NCBI RefSeq assembly: GCF_042237075.1
Contig: NZ_JBCGDC010000010.1
Location: 1 to 64,000, forward strand
DNA: 64,000 nucleotides
From: Polymorphospora lycopeni
Lineage (GTDB): Bacteria > Actinomycetota > Actinomycetes > Mycobacteriales > Micromonosporaceae
Direction of reading: 5' to 3'
Shown here one piece after another: positions 39,819-49,145 of this stretch. The notes under the pieces were generated by a model. It was not told where the DNA came from, searched no databases, and was given only the letters and a program-made list of their open reading frames with translations. How positions within the stretch are numbered: position 1 is the stretch's first letter; the number at the start of each line of letters is the position of its first letter. The translations under genes were made by a program, and so were the position numbers.

Positions 39819-41771
39819 GTGACCGGCGGCAACCGTTACCGGTACGGCTCCTGGCGTGGCGGACCCGATCCGCTCGCCCCGCCGTACGACGTACGCGCCG
39901 CGGTCGACCAGGTCGGCGCCGAGGTGCTGGCCGGCGGCAGCCTGCGCCAGGCGCTGCGGGACCTGCTGCGCCGTGGGCCGCAGGGGCGGGGCGGCCTCGA
40001 CGACCTGACCGCCCGGGCCCGGCGGCTGCGCCGCGAGGCGATGCGCCGGGGCAACCTCGACGGCGCCGTCACCCGCGCCCAGGCCCTGCTCGACCAGGCG
40101 CTCGCCGCCGAACGCGACGAACTCGCCGGACGCGACGACGACGACGCCCGGTTCGCGCAGGCGCGACTCGACAACCTGCCCCGGTCCACCGCCCGGGCCG
40201 TCGAGGAACTCGCCGACTACCGGTGGAGCAGCGACGAGGCCCGCGGGCTCTACCAGCAGATCCTCGACGGGCTCCGGGGCGACGTACTCGAACAGCGGTT
40301 CGCGGGCATCCGCGACGCGCTGCGCGACCCGGACCCCGCCGCCCGGCGCCGCCTCGAAGAGATGCTCACCGACCTCAACGCACTGCTCGACCGGCACGCC
40401 CGCGGTGCGGACACCACCGACGCGTTCACCGAGTTCATGCGCCGGCACGGCGACTTCTTCCCGGAGAAACCCGGCTCGGTCGACGAACTCGTCGACGCGC
40501 TCGCCCGCCGGGCCGCCGCCGGCGAGCGGCTGATGCGGTCGCTGTCACCGCAGCAGCGGGAGGAACTGTCCCGGCTGATGGACCAGGCGTTCGGTGACGG
40601 GGCGCTCGCCGACCGGATGCGCGACCTGACCGCCAACCTGCGCACGCTGCGGCCAGACCTCGGCTGGGACCGCGCCGAGCGGGTCCGGGGCCGGGAAGAC
40701 CTCGGCTACGGCGCCGCAGCCGGCGCGCTGGAGGAGATCGGCGAACTCGACGACCTGCTCGACCAACTGGGCCAGGAGCATCCCGGGGCGACGCTCGACG
40801 ACATCGACGTCGAGGCGGTGCAGCGGTCGCTCGGCCGGGAGGCGGCCGACGACGTACGCCGGCTGCGGGAACTCGAACGCGAACTGCGCCGGCAGGGCTG
40901 GGTCAGCCGCGACGGCGACGGGCTCACCCTCAGCCCGAAGGCGCTGCGCCGGCTCGGCGGGACCGCGCTGCGCCGAGTCTTCGACGACCTGTCCGGCCGC
41001 CGCCGCGGCCAGCACGACCTGCGCGACGCCGGAGCGGCCGGCGAGGTCACCGGCGCGTCCAGGCCCTGGGCGTACGGCGACGAGCAGCCGCTCGACGTCG
41101 TCCGTACCGTCTCCAACGCGCTGCGGCGCGGGGCGGCGGTGCCGGTCCGGCTGGAGGTCGACGACTTCGAGGTGGTGGAGACCGAGCGCCGCGCGTCGGC
41201 GGCGGTGGCACTCTGCGTCGACCTGTCCTTCTCGATGATCTCCGAGGGCCGGTGGGGCCCGATGAAACAGACCGCACTGGCCCTGTCGCACCTGGTCGCG
41301 ACCCGGTTCCCGCAGGACGCGCTGCAGATCGTCGGCTTCGGCCGGCACGCGCTGCCGTTGTCCCGGGAGCAGTTGGCCGCCGTCGAACCCGACCTGGTGC
41401 AGGGCACCAACCTGCAACACGCGCTGAAGCTGGCCGGCCGGCACCTGCGCCGGCACCCCGGCGCCGAGCCGGTCGTGCTGGTGGTCACCGACGGCGAGCC
41501 GACCGCCCACCTCGAGGACGGCGAGGCGGTGTTCTCGTGGCCGCCGACGCTGGAGACGGTGCAGGCGACCGTGGTCGAGGTGGACGAGCTGACCCGGTTC
41601 GGGGCGACGCTCAACCTCTTCATGCTCGGCGAGGATCCGGGTCTGCGCCGCTTCGTCGACGCGGTGGCCCGGCGCAGCGGCGGCCGGGTCTTCACCCCGG
41701 ACGCCGACGACCTCGGCCGGTACGTGGTTTCCGACTACCTGCGCGCCCGCCGCGGCCGCCGCGCCCGCTGA
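39819..41771 (+). CDS. VWA domain protein, partner of the MoxR ATPase
   Basis: This 650-residue protein has a long helical N-terminal half (many Arg/Glu/Asp) followed by a von Willebrand A domain: VALCVDLSFSMISEGRWGPM with the DxSxS MIDAS motif near residue 470, LVQGTNLQHALKLAGRHLRR (MIDAS Thr) and VVLVVTDGEPTAH. This is the ChlD/CoxE-like arrangement that binds a metal-dependent target and works with the AAA+ partner. GTG start 4 nt after the upstream stop, so it is coupled. Confidence 0.88.
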   Translation: MTGGNRYRYGSWRGGPDPLAPPYDVRAAVDQVGAEVLAGGSLRQALRDLLRRGPQGRGGLDDLTARARRLRREAMRRGNLDGAVTRAQALLDQALAAERDELAGRDDDDARFAQARLDNLPRSTARAVEELADYRWSSDEARGLYQQILDGLRGDVLEQRFAGIRDALRDPDPAARRRLEEMLTDLNALLDRHARGADTTDAFTEFMRRHGDFFPEKPGSVDELVDALARRAAAGERLMRSLSPQQREELSRLMDQAFGDGALADRMRDLTANLRTLRPDLGWDRAERVRGREDLGYGAAAGALEEIGELDDLLDQLGQEHPGATLDDIDVEAVQRSLGREAADDVRRLRELERELRRQGWVSRDGDGLTLSPKALRRLGGTALRRVFDDLSGRRRGQHDLRDAGAAGEVTGASRPWAYGDEQPLDVVRTVSNALRRGAAVPVRLEVDDFEVVETERRASAAVALCVDLSFSMISEGRWGPMKQTALALSHLVATRFPQDALQIVGFGRHALPLSREQLAAVEPDLVQGTNLQHALKLAGRHLRRHPGAEPVVLVVTDGEPTAHLEDGEAVFSWPPTLETVQATVVEVDELTRFGATLNLFMLGEDPGLRRFVDAVARRSGGRVFTPDADDLGRYVVSDYLRARRGRRAR

Positions 41772-41789
41772 CCGGCGGCGCGCCGGTTC

Positions 41790-42890
41790 TCAGGCGGTGG
41801 GGGAGACGGCGTCGGGGGTGGGGTCCGGCCGTGGGCTGCCCGGTGGGCGGAAGGTGCGGCGGTATGCCGTCGGGGCGACCCCGATCGACCCGTGCAGGTG
41901 CTGGCGCAGCGAGGTCGCCGTACCGAACCCGGCCTGCCGGGCGACCTGGTCGACGCTCAGCTCGGTCGTCTCCAGCAGCAGCCGGGCGTGGTCGGTGCGG
42001 TGCCGCAGCAGCCAGCGGGCCGGGCTGACCCCGGTCTCCTCCCGGAACCGGCGGGTGAACGTGCGTACGCTCATGTTGGCGTGCGCCGCCATCGCCCGCA
42101 GGGTGGGCGGGTCGTCGAGGCGTTGCAGCAGCCAGGTCCTGGTCGGCGCGGTCGTGGTGTCGTCGCCGGCCGGCACCGGCCGCTCGATGTACTGCGCCTG
42201 GCCGCCGTCCCGCCACGGCGGCATCACGCAGCGCCGGGCCGACCGGTTCGCCACCTCGCTGCCGTGGTCGGTGCGGATGATGTGCAGGCACAGGTCGATG
42301 CCGGCGGCGACCCCGGCCGAGGTGAGGATGTCGCCGTCGTCGACGAAGAGGACCTCGGGGTCGAGCCGTACGGACGGGAAGTGGTTGCGGAACCGGGCCG
42401 CGTACGCCCAGTGCGTGGTCGCCGGCCGGCCGTCGAGCAGTCCGGCGGCGGCGAGCACGAAGGCGCCGGTGCAGATCGACATGATCCGGGCGCCGCGTTC
42501 GTGTGCGGCCCGCAGCGCGTCGGTCAGTTCGGGGTCGAGGGTGCCGTCGGTGAGCGGCGGCCCGCCGTGGATGCCGGGCACGACGACGGTCTGCGCGGTG
42601 GTGAGGGCGGCCAGCCCGTGGTCGGGCAGCACCCGGTAGCCGGCGGTGCTGCGTACCGGGGCGGCGTCCTTGGTGCAGGTGGTGACGGTGTAGAGGTCGT
42701 CGCCGCCGGTCGGCGTCCGGGCGGTGCAGAAGACCTGGGCGGGGGTGCCGAGGTCGAGGCCGACCACCTCGTCGAGGGCGAGCACGACGACCCGGTGCGG
42801 GTCGGTGCTGGTGCTGTCCGCCGGCCGTGCCGGACCCGATCCGCCCCGCCGTTTTCCGTTCGCCGCTGTCATGGCCTGATTATTGCGCAT
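41790..42890 (-). CDS. GlxA-type transcriptional regulator (DJ-1/PfpI + AraC HTH)
   Basis: This 366-residue protein has an N-terminal DJ-1/PfpI-like domain (VVVLALDEVVGLDLGTPAQVF, VVPGIHGGPPL, RIMSICTGAFVLAAAGLLDG with Cys) and a C-terminal AraC/XylS double HTH (MAAHANMSVRTFTRRFREET, VDQVARQAGFGTATSLRQHL). It probably senses a small molecule and controls nearby genes, perhaps the divergent MFS transporter. ATG 42890 is used here; ATG 42872, with AATAAT 6 nt upstream, is a good alternative. Confidence 0.88.
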   Translation of the reverse strand: MRNNQAMTAANGKRRGGSGPARPADSTSTDPHRVVVLALDEVVGLDLGTPAQVFCTARTPTGGDDLYTVTTCTKDAAPVRSTAGYRVLPDHGLAALTTAQTVVVPGIHGGPPLTDGTLDPELTDALRAAHERGARIMSICTGAFVLAAAGLLDGRPATTHWAYAARFRNHFPSVRLDPEVLFVDDGDILTSAGVAAGIDLCLHIIRTDHGSEVANRSARRCVMPPWRDGGQAQYIERPVPAGDDTTTAPTRTWLLQRLDDPPTLRAMAAHANMSVRTFTRRFREETGVSPARWLLRHRTDHARLLLETTELSVDQVARQAGFGTATSLRQHLHGSIGVAPTAYRRTFRPPGSPRPDPTPDAVSPTA

Positions 42891-42943
42891 GATGGCTTCC
42901 CGGCCACTGTCGCCGGACCTCCGGCCCGGCCAAGACTGGCCCG

Positions 42944-44239
42944 GTGAGTCGTACCCGTCTTGTGCACCCCGCCTGGATCGTCGCGGTGGTCGCCTTCGTC
43001 GCGCTGGTCGGCGCGGCCGGCTTCCGGGCCACCCCGGCCGTCCTGCTGCATCCGCTGCACGCCGAGTTCCGCTGGCCGCTGGCGACCATCTCGGCGGCAG
43101 TCTCGATCAACCTGCTGCTGTACGGCCTGACCGCGCCGTTCGCCGCCGCCCTGATGGACCGGTTCGGCATCCGGCGGGTGGTCTCGTACGCGTTGCTGAT
43201 GGTGGCCGCCGGCAGCGGCCTGACCGTCTTCATGACGGCGAGCTGGCAGCTCGTTCTCTGCTGGGGCGTGCTCGTCGGCCTCGGCACCGGCTCGATGGCC
43301 CTGGCGTTCGTGGCCACCGTCACCGGCCGGTGGTTCGTGAAGCGGCGTGGGCTGGTCACCGGTGTGCTGACCGCCGGTGGGGCGGCCGGTCAGCTCGTCT
43401 TCCTGCCGGTGCTGGCGAACGTGGTGCAGGCGTACGGGTGGCGGGTGGCGGCGCTGATCGTGGCCGGGGCGGCGCTCGCGGTCGTACCCGTGGTGGTGTG
43501 GCTGTTGCGCGACCACCCGGCGGACCTCGGCCTGCCGCCGTACGGCGGCACCGAGGTCGTGCCGCCGCCGGCCCCGACCGGCGGGGCGGCGGCGCGGGCG
43601 GTCGGCGCCCTGGCCGCGGCCGCCCGGACCCGGGCGTTCTGGCTGCTCGCCGCCGGCTTCGCGATCTGCGGCGCGACCACGAACGGGCTGGTCGGCACCC
43701 ATTTCATCCCGGCGGCGCACGACCACGGCATGCCGCAGACGACCGCGGCCGGGCTGCTGGCCCTGGTCGGCCTCTTTGACATCGCCGGTTCGATCGCCTC
43801 GGGCTGGCTCACCGACCGGGTCGACCCCCGGGTGCTGCTCGCCGTCTACTACGGGCTGCGTGGGCTCTCCCTGCTGGTGCTGCCGAGCCTGTTCGCCGCG
43901 AGCGTCGGCCCGAACATGCTGGTGTTCGTCGTCTTCTACGGGCTCGACTGGGTGGCGACGGTGCCACCGACGGTCGCCCTGTGCCGGGAGTACTTCGGCG
44001 ACGCGGGTGCGGTCGTCTTCGGCTGGGTCTTCGCGTCGCACCAGCTCGGTGCGGGCTTCGCCGCCACCGCCGCCGGACTGGTCCGCGACCAGCTCGGCAC
44101 GTACGTGCTGGCCTGGTACGTCGCCGGCGGGTTGTCGATCGGTGCGGCGGTGCTGTCGATGATGCTGCGCCGCCGGCGGTCCGACGGCGGCGGGCGGCCC
44201 GAGGTCGCGGTCCTGCCGAAGTCGGACGCGCTGACCTGA
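42944..44239 (+). CDS. MFS transporter (oxalate/formate antiporter-like group)
   Basis: This 431-residue protein has about 12 membrane segments. MFS motif A-like loop LMDRFGIRRVVSYALLMVAA after TM2 and the second copy LTDRVDPRVLLAVYYGLRG in the C-half are visible. WRNxMCT-like residues and HxLGAG (FASHQLGAGFAATAAGLVRDQL) match MFS carriers of carboxylates or drugs. It is divergent from the GlxA-type regulator (53 nt between starts), its likely controller. Confidence 0.87.
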   Translation: MSRTRLVHPAWIVAVVAFVALVGAAGFRATPAVLLHPLHAEFRWPLATISAAVSINLLLYGLTAPFAAALMDRFGIRRVVSYALLMVAAGSGLTVFMTASWQLVLCWGVLVGLGTGSMALAFVATVTGRWFVKRRGLVTGVLTAGGAAGQLVFLPVLANVVQAYGWRVAALIVAGAALAVVPVVVWLLRDHPADLGLPPYGGTEVVPPPAPTGGAAARAVGALAAAARTRAFWLLAAGFAICGATTNGLVGTHFIPAAHDHGMPQTTAAGLLALVGLFDIAGSIASGWLTDRVDPRVLLAVYYGLRGLSLLVLPSLFAASVGPNMLVFVVFYGLDWVATVPPTVALCREYFGDAGAVVFGWVFASHQLGAGFAATAAGLVRDQLGTYVLAWYVAGGLSIGAAVLSMMLRRRRSDGGGRPEVAVLPKSDALT

Positions 44240-44249
44240 GCCGGCCGGC

Positions 44250-44933
44250 TCAGGTCAGCAGCTTGGCCCGGAACGCGTTGGCGACCGCGTGGGCGCGGTC
44301 GTCGGCGCGGAGCTTGCGCAGGATCCGCCGTACGTGGGTCTTGACCGTCTCGCTCGACAGGTTGAGGTCGCGGGCGATCTGCAGGTTGGACCGGCCGTCC
44401 GCGATCAGCCGGACCACCTGCACCTCGCGGTCGGTCAGCCGGGACTGGCCGGGTTCGGCGGTGTTGCAGCGCTGGGTGGGGATCGTCGCCCGGGAGGCGT
44501 AGTGGTCGCCGCCGTTCGTCGCCCGGCGGGCGAGCAGCGGCGTCAGCCCGTTGGCGCGCGGGTGGTCGGCCGGCGCCTCGCTGGCGCAGAAGACGAGCAG
44601 GAGGTTGGCCAGTGCCGCCAGGCCGTCGTAGTCGACGCCCTGCACCCGGATCGGCATCGGGGACACCGGTATCGCGCCCGGCCGTCCCGACTCGCAGACC
44701 AGGATCCGGGCGGTCGGGAGCTGGAAGGCGATCCGGCGCAGGGCGGCCCGACGGTTGTCGCCGAGCGCGGTGGCGTCGAGGACGACGAGGTCGACCCCCT
44801 CGTCCGGGGCGCCGAACGGTTCCCGGCCGGTGACCCGCGCGGTGAGCACCGACGAGATCCCGAGTCGCATTGCGTAGGCGTTGATGCGGTCGGCGGTGCC
44901 GGCTGCCTTGACGCCGAGGACGACAGTTGGCAT
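44250..44933 (-). CDS. LuxR/NarL-type HTH regulator with atypical N-terminal domain
   Basis: This 227-residue protein ends in a clear LuxR HTH (SRLTDREVQVVRLIADGRSN, LQIARDLNLSSETVKTHVRR). The N-terminal ~120 residues keep a receiver-like alternation (VVLGVKAAGTADRINAY, VDLVVLDATALG) but lack the acidic triad and phospho-Asp pattern of a true receiver, so it may be an orphan, phosphorylation-independent regulator. No sensor kinase is adjacent. It converges with the MFS gene. Confidence 0.82.
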   Translation of the reverse strand: MPTVVLGVKAAGTADRINAYAMRLGISSVLTARVTGREPFGAPDEGVDLVVLDATALGDNRRAALRRIAFQLPTARILVCESGRPGAIPVSPMPIRVQGVDYDGLAALANLLLVFCASEAPADHPRANGLTPLLARRATNGGDHYASRATIPTQRCNTAEPGQSRLTDREVQVVRLIADGRSNLQIARDLNLSSETVKTHVRRILRKLRADDRAHAVANAFRAKLLT

Positions 44934-45059
44934 TGCGCCACCCCTTCAGAGCCTGCCGACGACATTGAGCAGACTAACTCCGGGAATCCCATTCTGTCAC
45001 GCTTGCGTTACAGTCAGGTCGTCACGTGAATGGGTCGGGCTGGTGGCGGCGCGGCCGTC

Positions 45060-46010
45060 TCAGCCGTGCGTCGCGGCCGGCCGGGGCGGCACCCCGAGCG
45101 CCGCGCACGATTCGTGGTACATCCGCACCACCTCCTTGCGGACCTGCGGGCGTTGCGTCAACCGCTCGCCGAACGGGACCCGTACCGGCACCGGCTCCCC
45201 GTCGACGGTGGCGACGAAGTCGATCCCGTCGGCGTCCATGCCCGCCATCCGAGCGGCGGTGGCGGTCGGCCGGCCGCCCAGCGCCCGGCAGATCAGCAGC
45301 GAGTCGGCGGGGTGGTCGTCGTTCATGTGCCGGCTGATCGCGGCCACCACCTCCGCCGGGAACGGATCGACCGTACGGCCCAGCTCGGCCAGCACGGCCG
45401 TGTTGTGCCGGTACGCCAGCACCACCTCCCGGATCAGCCGGTCGAACTCGGCCTCCGGGATCGGCATCGCGTCGAGCCGGCGGCGGTAGGCGTCCTTGTA
45501 GGCCCGGGGGTCGTCGATGGCCGGGAAGCGGTAGAACTCCACGCCGCCGTCGTCGCCCAGCCCGTACGCCTGCGCGACCGCCCGGCCGACGAACAACCCG
45601 CCGGACAGGTCGCCCAGGTACCGGGTGTAGTGGTGGGCGACGAACCCGGCCGGCCAGGTGTGGCAGACCTCCCGCATCCGCTGCGCGTACGCCGCCGTCG
45701 CCGGATTCGGCGCGATCCGGTCCGGCCAGCCCGCGCCGAACAGGAACTCCAGGTCGGCCACGAGCGACGGCAGCCGGGTGAGCGCGTCGTCGACGAAACC
45801 ACCCGCGACCGGGTCGCCGGCCATCGCGGCGGCGGCCTCCTCCAGCACCTCGTAGATGAAGTAGTGCTGGGCGACCAGATCGGCGTACGCGGCCCGGCTC
45901 AGCTCGCCGGCGGTGAGGGCGGTGACATAGCGTTCCGACTCGGCGGCCTCGTGGTCCTGCCGGGTGGCCGACCGCAGTCGCGCGGAGTACGACTCGCTTC
46001 GCTCGCTCAT
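45060..46010 (-). CDS. Heme oxygenase fused to DUF2470
   Basis: This 316-residue protein has a heme oxygenase domain in residues ~8-215 (SARLRSATRQDHEAAES with proximal His20, AQHYFIYEVLEEAA, FVAHHYTRYLGDLSGGLFVG with the distal helix Gly residues) and a C-terminal DUF2470 domain (ISRHMNDDHPADSLLICRAL), which is found in heme-utilisation proteins. It would open heme to biliverdin, CO and iron. The ATG at 46010 follows GGAGGAAGG; the start MSERSE matches the gene-start repeat. The longer frame is not supported. Confidence 0.92.
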   Translation of the reverse strand: MSERSESYSARLRSATRQDHEAAESERYVTALTAGELSRAAYADLVAQHYFIYEVLEEAAAAMAGDPVAGGFVDDALTRLPSLVADLEFLFGAGWPDRIAPNPATAAYAQRMREVCHTWPAGFVAHHYTRYLGDLSGGLFVGRAVAQAYGLGDDGGVEFYRFPAIDDPRAYKDAYRRRLDAMPIPEAEFDRLIREVVLAYRHNTAVLAELGRTVDPFPAEVVAAISRHMNDDHPADSLLICRALGGRPTATAARMAGMDADGIDFVATVDGEPVPVRVPFGERLTQRPQVRKEVVRMYHESCAALGVPPRPAATHG

Positions 46011-46152
46011 GGACCTTCCTCCGGGTGGGGCGCCGCCGGGCCGGCGACGGGCCTGGTCCGCGGGTGGCGGATCCCGCGTCCTCGGAGCCTGACACACCAC
46101 CAGCGGCACACCAAGGGGCCGCGGCACCGGTCGGAGCGGCGGCGGCCGGCGG

Positions 46153-47382
46153 TCAGTCGACCTTGAGCGTCCGGAACGGCTCCGGCACCCCGGTGTAGGC
46201 CACCTCCGGATCGAGCAGCACCGCCCACGCCGGCCGGAACCGCGGGGCCCGGCGGTCCATCTCGATCCGCAGGTCGTCCAGCCACGGTCCGGTGATGCCG
46301 TCGGACCTCATCCAGCCCGGCCAGGAGTCGTAGTGCCGCTCGACGGTGTGGTCGTCGGCCGAGACCTCCAGCCGCAGGAAGATCCAGTGGCCGTGCGCCG
46401 GGTCGGCCTCGGCCTCCCACAGTTTCCTCGCCAGGTCGGCCGCCTCCCGGGCCACCGCCCACCGGTCGTCGTCCGGACGCTCGACCGGCGGTGCCTCGCC
46501 GGGACCGAAGCGCTGTGCGTGGTCCAGCACCTCGAACCGCAGCGAGCACCGGCCGTCGGGGCGGGCCCGGGACCGGGCCCACCCGACCAGGGCGGCCAGT
46601 TCGGCGGTCGGCGCCGGGGCCGGCCGGGGCAGCTCGGCGGTGGCCCGCATCGCCGCCCACACCAGGTCCTGCCGTTCGTCGTCGCTGAGCAGCCGGACCC
46701 GGCGGGGTGGCTCCCCGCTCCCGGCCGGCACGGTCGGTGCCACACTGCCCGGAACCAGCCCGAACCCGGCCGCCGCCACGACCCCGGCGCCGAGGTCGAC
46801 CGGGAGGCCGCCGATCCGGCCGACCAGTCGCTCCAGCGCGCCGGCGTCGACCGTACGGGTCGCCGCGGCGTCGAGCAGCCGCGTCGCGGCATCGGCGACC
46901 GCGGCCCGCTCCGCGGCATCGTCCGGCTTGTGGCGCGCCCAGCCGAAGACCACCTCGCACAGGGCCCGGTGGGCCCGGTCCGCGCTCAGCACCGCCGGCA
47001 GCGCCGCCGCCAGCCCGTCGGCGAGCCCGTCGGGGTACGGCACCCGCGACCACCCGCCGTCGTACCAGTAGACGAACCCCAGCTGCTCGTCCTCGACGGC
47101 GCGGACCAGGTCGGCCCAGGGCAGCCAGACCGGCCCCCCGGCGAGCAGATCGATCGGGGGGCTGGCGTCGACCGTCGCGGAGTACTCGTGGTCGAACCCG
47201 TAGAGCACCGCCCGGCCGCCCTCGACCGGCACCAGGCGGCCCCAGTTGCCGCCGTGGTCGTCGCGGTGCGCGGTGCCGCCGTCGATCCACCACACATCGT
47301 CGTGACCGAGCGTGGTCAGAGCCGAGGCGATCGCGCCCCAGCGGGCCAGCAGTACGTCGGGTTCAGCGAGGTCGATCTGCAC
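46153..47382 (-). CDS. Conserved hypothetical protein
   Basis: I do not recognise this 409-residue protein. It is acidic and Trp-rich (WWIDGGTAHRDDHGGNWGRL, FVYWYDGGWSRVPYP), without membrane segments, and contains no known catalytic motif that I can see. It is divergent from the fused nucleotidyltransferase-methyltransferase (50 nt between starts). Confidence 0.65.
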   Translation of the reverse strand: MQIDLAEPDVLLARWGAIASALTTLGHDDVWWIDGGTAHRDDHGGNWGRLVPVEGGRAVLYGFDHEYSATVDASPPIDLLAGGPVWLPWADLVRAVEDEQLGFVYWYDGGWSRVPYPDGLADGLAAALPAVLSADRAHRALCEVVFGWARHKPDDAAERAAVADAATRLLDAAATRTVDAGALERLVGRIGGLPVDLGAGVVAAAGFGLVPGSVAPTVPAGSGEPPRRVRLLSDDERQDLVWAAMRATAELPRPAPAPTAELAALVGWARSRARPDGRCSLRFEVLDHAQRFGPGEAPPVERPDDDRWAVAREAADLARKLWEAEADPAHGHWIFLRLEVSADDHTVERHYDSWPGWMRSDGITGPWLDDLRIEMDRRAPRFRPAWAVLLDPEVAYTGVPEPFRTLKVD

Positions 47383-47432
47383 GTCGCCACCCTGCCAGAG
47401 GGTCGCAAACCGCTGTCGGCTATGAACGACGA

Positions 47433-48944
47433 ATGCCGCGCTACCTGCTCTTTCCCGGTCGTCACCACCTCCTGACCCGATTCCAGGCCGAATATCTGGG
47501 CCGGCTGGCCGGCGCCGACCGCACGGTGGTCTGGGCTGTCACGTCCGCGAACCACGAGAACACGAAACGTAATCCGATCCCGTTCCACCGGCGGGAGGCG
47601 GCGATCGAGCGGTTCAGCGTGCTCGCCGGGCTGCGGTCGGTTGTCGTGCCGGTCTTCGACACCGCGGCGACGGACCGGTTCGCCGAGGTCACGTGCAAGA
47701 ACGTCGAGGCCGTCACCGGCCTCACGCTGACCCCGGACGACACCGTGGTGGCCTGCTCGACCCCGGAGGTGGCCGCGATGTACGCCCGGCTCGGCTTCCC
47801 GATCGCCGGTGTGGAGGCCGATGTCGAGCCCGCGCCGGACCGGCCGTGGGACGTGCTGCTGCGGCTGGCCGCGGACGACCCGGCGTGGCGCGAGCTGGCC
47901 CACCCGGCGTCCGTCGACGTCTTCGACCGCTACCAGCTCGACGAACTCGTACGCGCCGTCGTCAACGATCCGGTCGTCGGCGACGAGGGCGGGCTGACCG
48001 CGACCCGCGACTACCGGACGTACGCCGAGGCGTTCGCCGACGCGGCGCAGCGCAAGTGGGCCGCGGTCCGCGACCACGTACGGCCGGGCCGGATCGTCGA
48101 CATCGGTTGCGGCGCCGGCGCGGTGCTCGAACTCGCCGACCGGGAGCCGGCGCTGCGGGAGAGCGACCTGATCGGCGTGGAGGTGGCCCGGCACCTGTTC
48201 GAGGAGTGCGTGCACAAGAAGGCGCAGGGCTTCTTCGCCAACCCCAACGTGTTCTTCTACCGGCGCAACGTCCTCGGCGGGGCGGTGTTCGCGCCGCGGT
48301 CGGTCGACACCACGATGACGTTCGCGCTCACCCACGAGATCTGGTCGTACGGCGACCGGATGGCGTCGTTGCGCCGCTTCGTGCGGGCGATCTACGACCA
48401 CACGGTGCCGGGCGGGGTGTGGATCAACAGCGACGTGTGCGGACCGGACGGCCGCGACCGCCCGGTCCGGCTGCGGTTGTCCACCTCGGACGGTGCCAAC
48501 CCGGCGCGGCCCCGCACCGACCTGGCGGCGCTGCCCGCCCCGGAGGTCGCCACGTACGTCGGCGGCCTGTCCACCCGGGCCCGGCTGGACCAGTTCGCGG
48601 TGGACTACCGCTTCCCGTTCGACCACCGCCCGGTCGACGGCGAACCGGACACGGTCGAGTTGGCGTTCGGCGCCGCGATGGACTTCCTGACCCGCAAGGA
48701 CTACACCGACAACTGGCTGTCGGAGACCCGGGAGCAGTTCTGTGGACTGGAGTACGCCGACTGGAAGGCGTTGCTCGCCGACGTCGGCTTCGAGGTCGAC
48801 GCGGCCAGCGGGGCGTACCGCAACGACTGGATCGTGACCAACCGGCTCGCTCCGGTCGCGGCTCTGTCCACGCCCGACGGTGATCCGATCGGGTGGCCGG
48901 TGACCCATGTCCTGTCGGTCGCCCGCCGCCCGCTGAACACGTGA
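47433..48944 (+). CDS. Nucleotidyltransferase-like (NMNAT-type) and SAM methyltransferase fusion
   Basis: In this 503-residue protein, residues 1-~165 resemble an NMN adenylyltransferase/cytidylyltransferase fold: RYLLFPGRHHLLTRFQAEYL corresponds to the first motif (the HxGH element is only partly kept) and NPIPFHRREAAIERF to the second. Residues ~200-500 form a class I methyltransferase with RIVDIGCGAGAVLELAD, IGVEVARHLFEE and VPGGVWINSDVCGP. Fusion suggests transfer of a nucleotidyl and a methyl group in one pathway, or a degenerate sensor; the pathway is unknown. The start ATG 47433 lacks a ribosome site. Confidence 0.7.
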   Translation: MPRYLLFPGRHHLLTRFQAEYLGRLAGADRTVVWAVTSANHENTKRNPIPFHRREAAIERFSVLAGLRSVVVPVFDTAATDRFAEVTCKNVEAVTGLTLTPDDTVVACSTPEVAAMYARLGFPIAGVEADVEPAPDRPWDVLLRLAADDPAWRELAHPASVDVFDRYQLDELVRAVVNDPVVGDEGGLTATRDYRTYAEAFADAAQRKWAAVRDHVRPGRIVDIGCGAGAVLELADREPALRESDLIGVEVARHLFEECVHKKAQGFFANPNVFFYRRNVLGGAVFAPRSVDTTMTFALTHEIWSYGDRMASLRRFVRAIYDHTVPGGVWINSDVCGPDGRDRPVRLRLSTSDGANPARPRTDLAALPAPEVATYVGGLSTRARLDQFAVDYRFPFDHRPVDGEPDTVELAFGAAMDFLTRKDYTDNWLSETREQFCGLEYADWKALLADVGFEVDAASGAYRNDWIVTNRLAPVAALSTPDGDPIGWPVTHVLSVARRPLNT

Positions 48945-49145
48945 GCGGACGGTGCCGTACCGAATCCCGCCGATAAATCAAGATGGGGCGAATTTTTGAC
49001 AGTAGCGCAACCCCCATGAATGCTTCCGCCGTGGATAGGTTGGTCGCACTCCGGGTAGACGTGGTCGCGGCCGTCCGCCAGTGCTGAGCCATACGCCCGG
49101 TCTGTTGGGTCGGAGCACGAGTGCCGGTCGTATTGGAGACGCTCG
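48945..49145 (+). promoter_or_regulatory. Promoter region of the Crp/Fnr operon
   Basis: A 201-nt gap with an AT-rich stretch. TTGACA occurs in tttttgacagtag (about 49004-49009), about 130 nt before the TTG start; the matching -10 is weak. GGAGACG before the TTG at 49146 is a good ribosome site. Confidence 0.4.
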
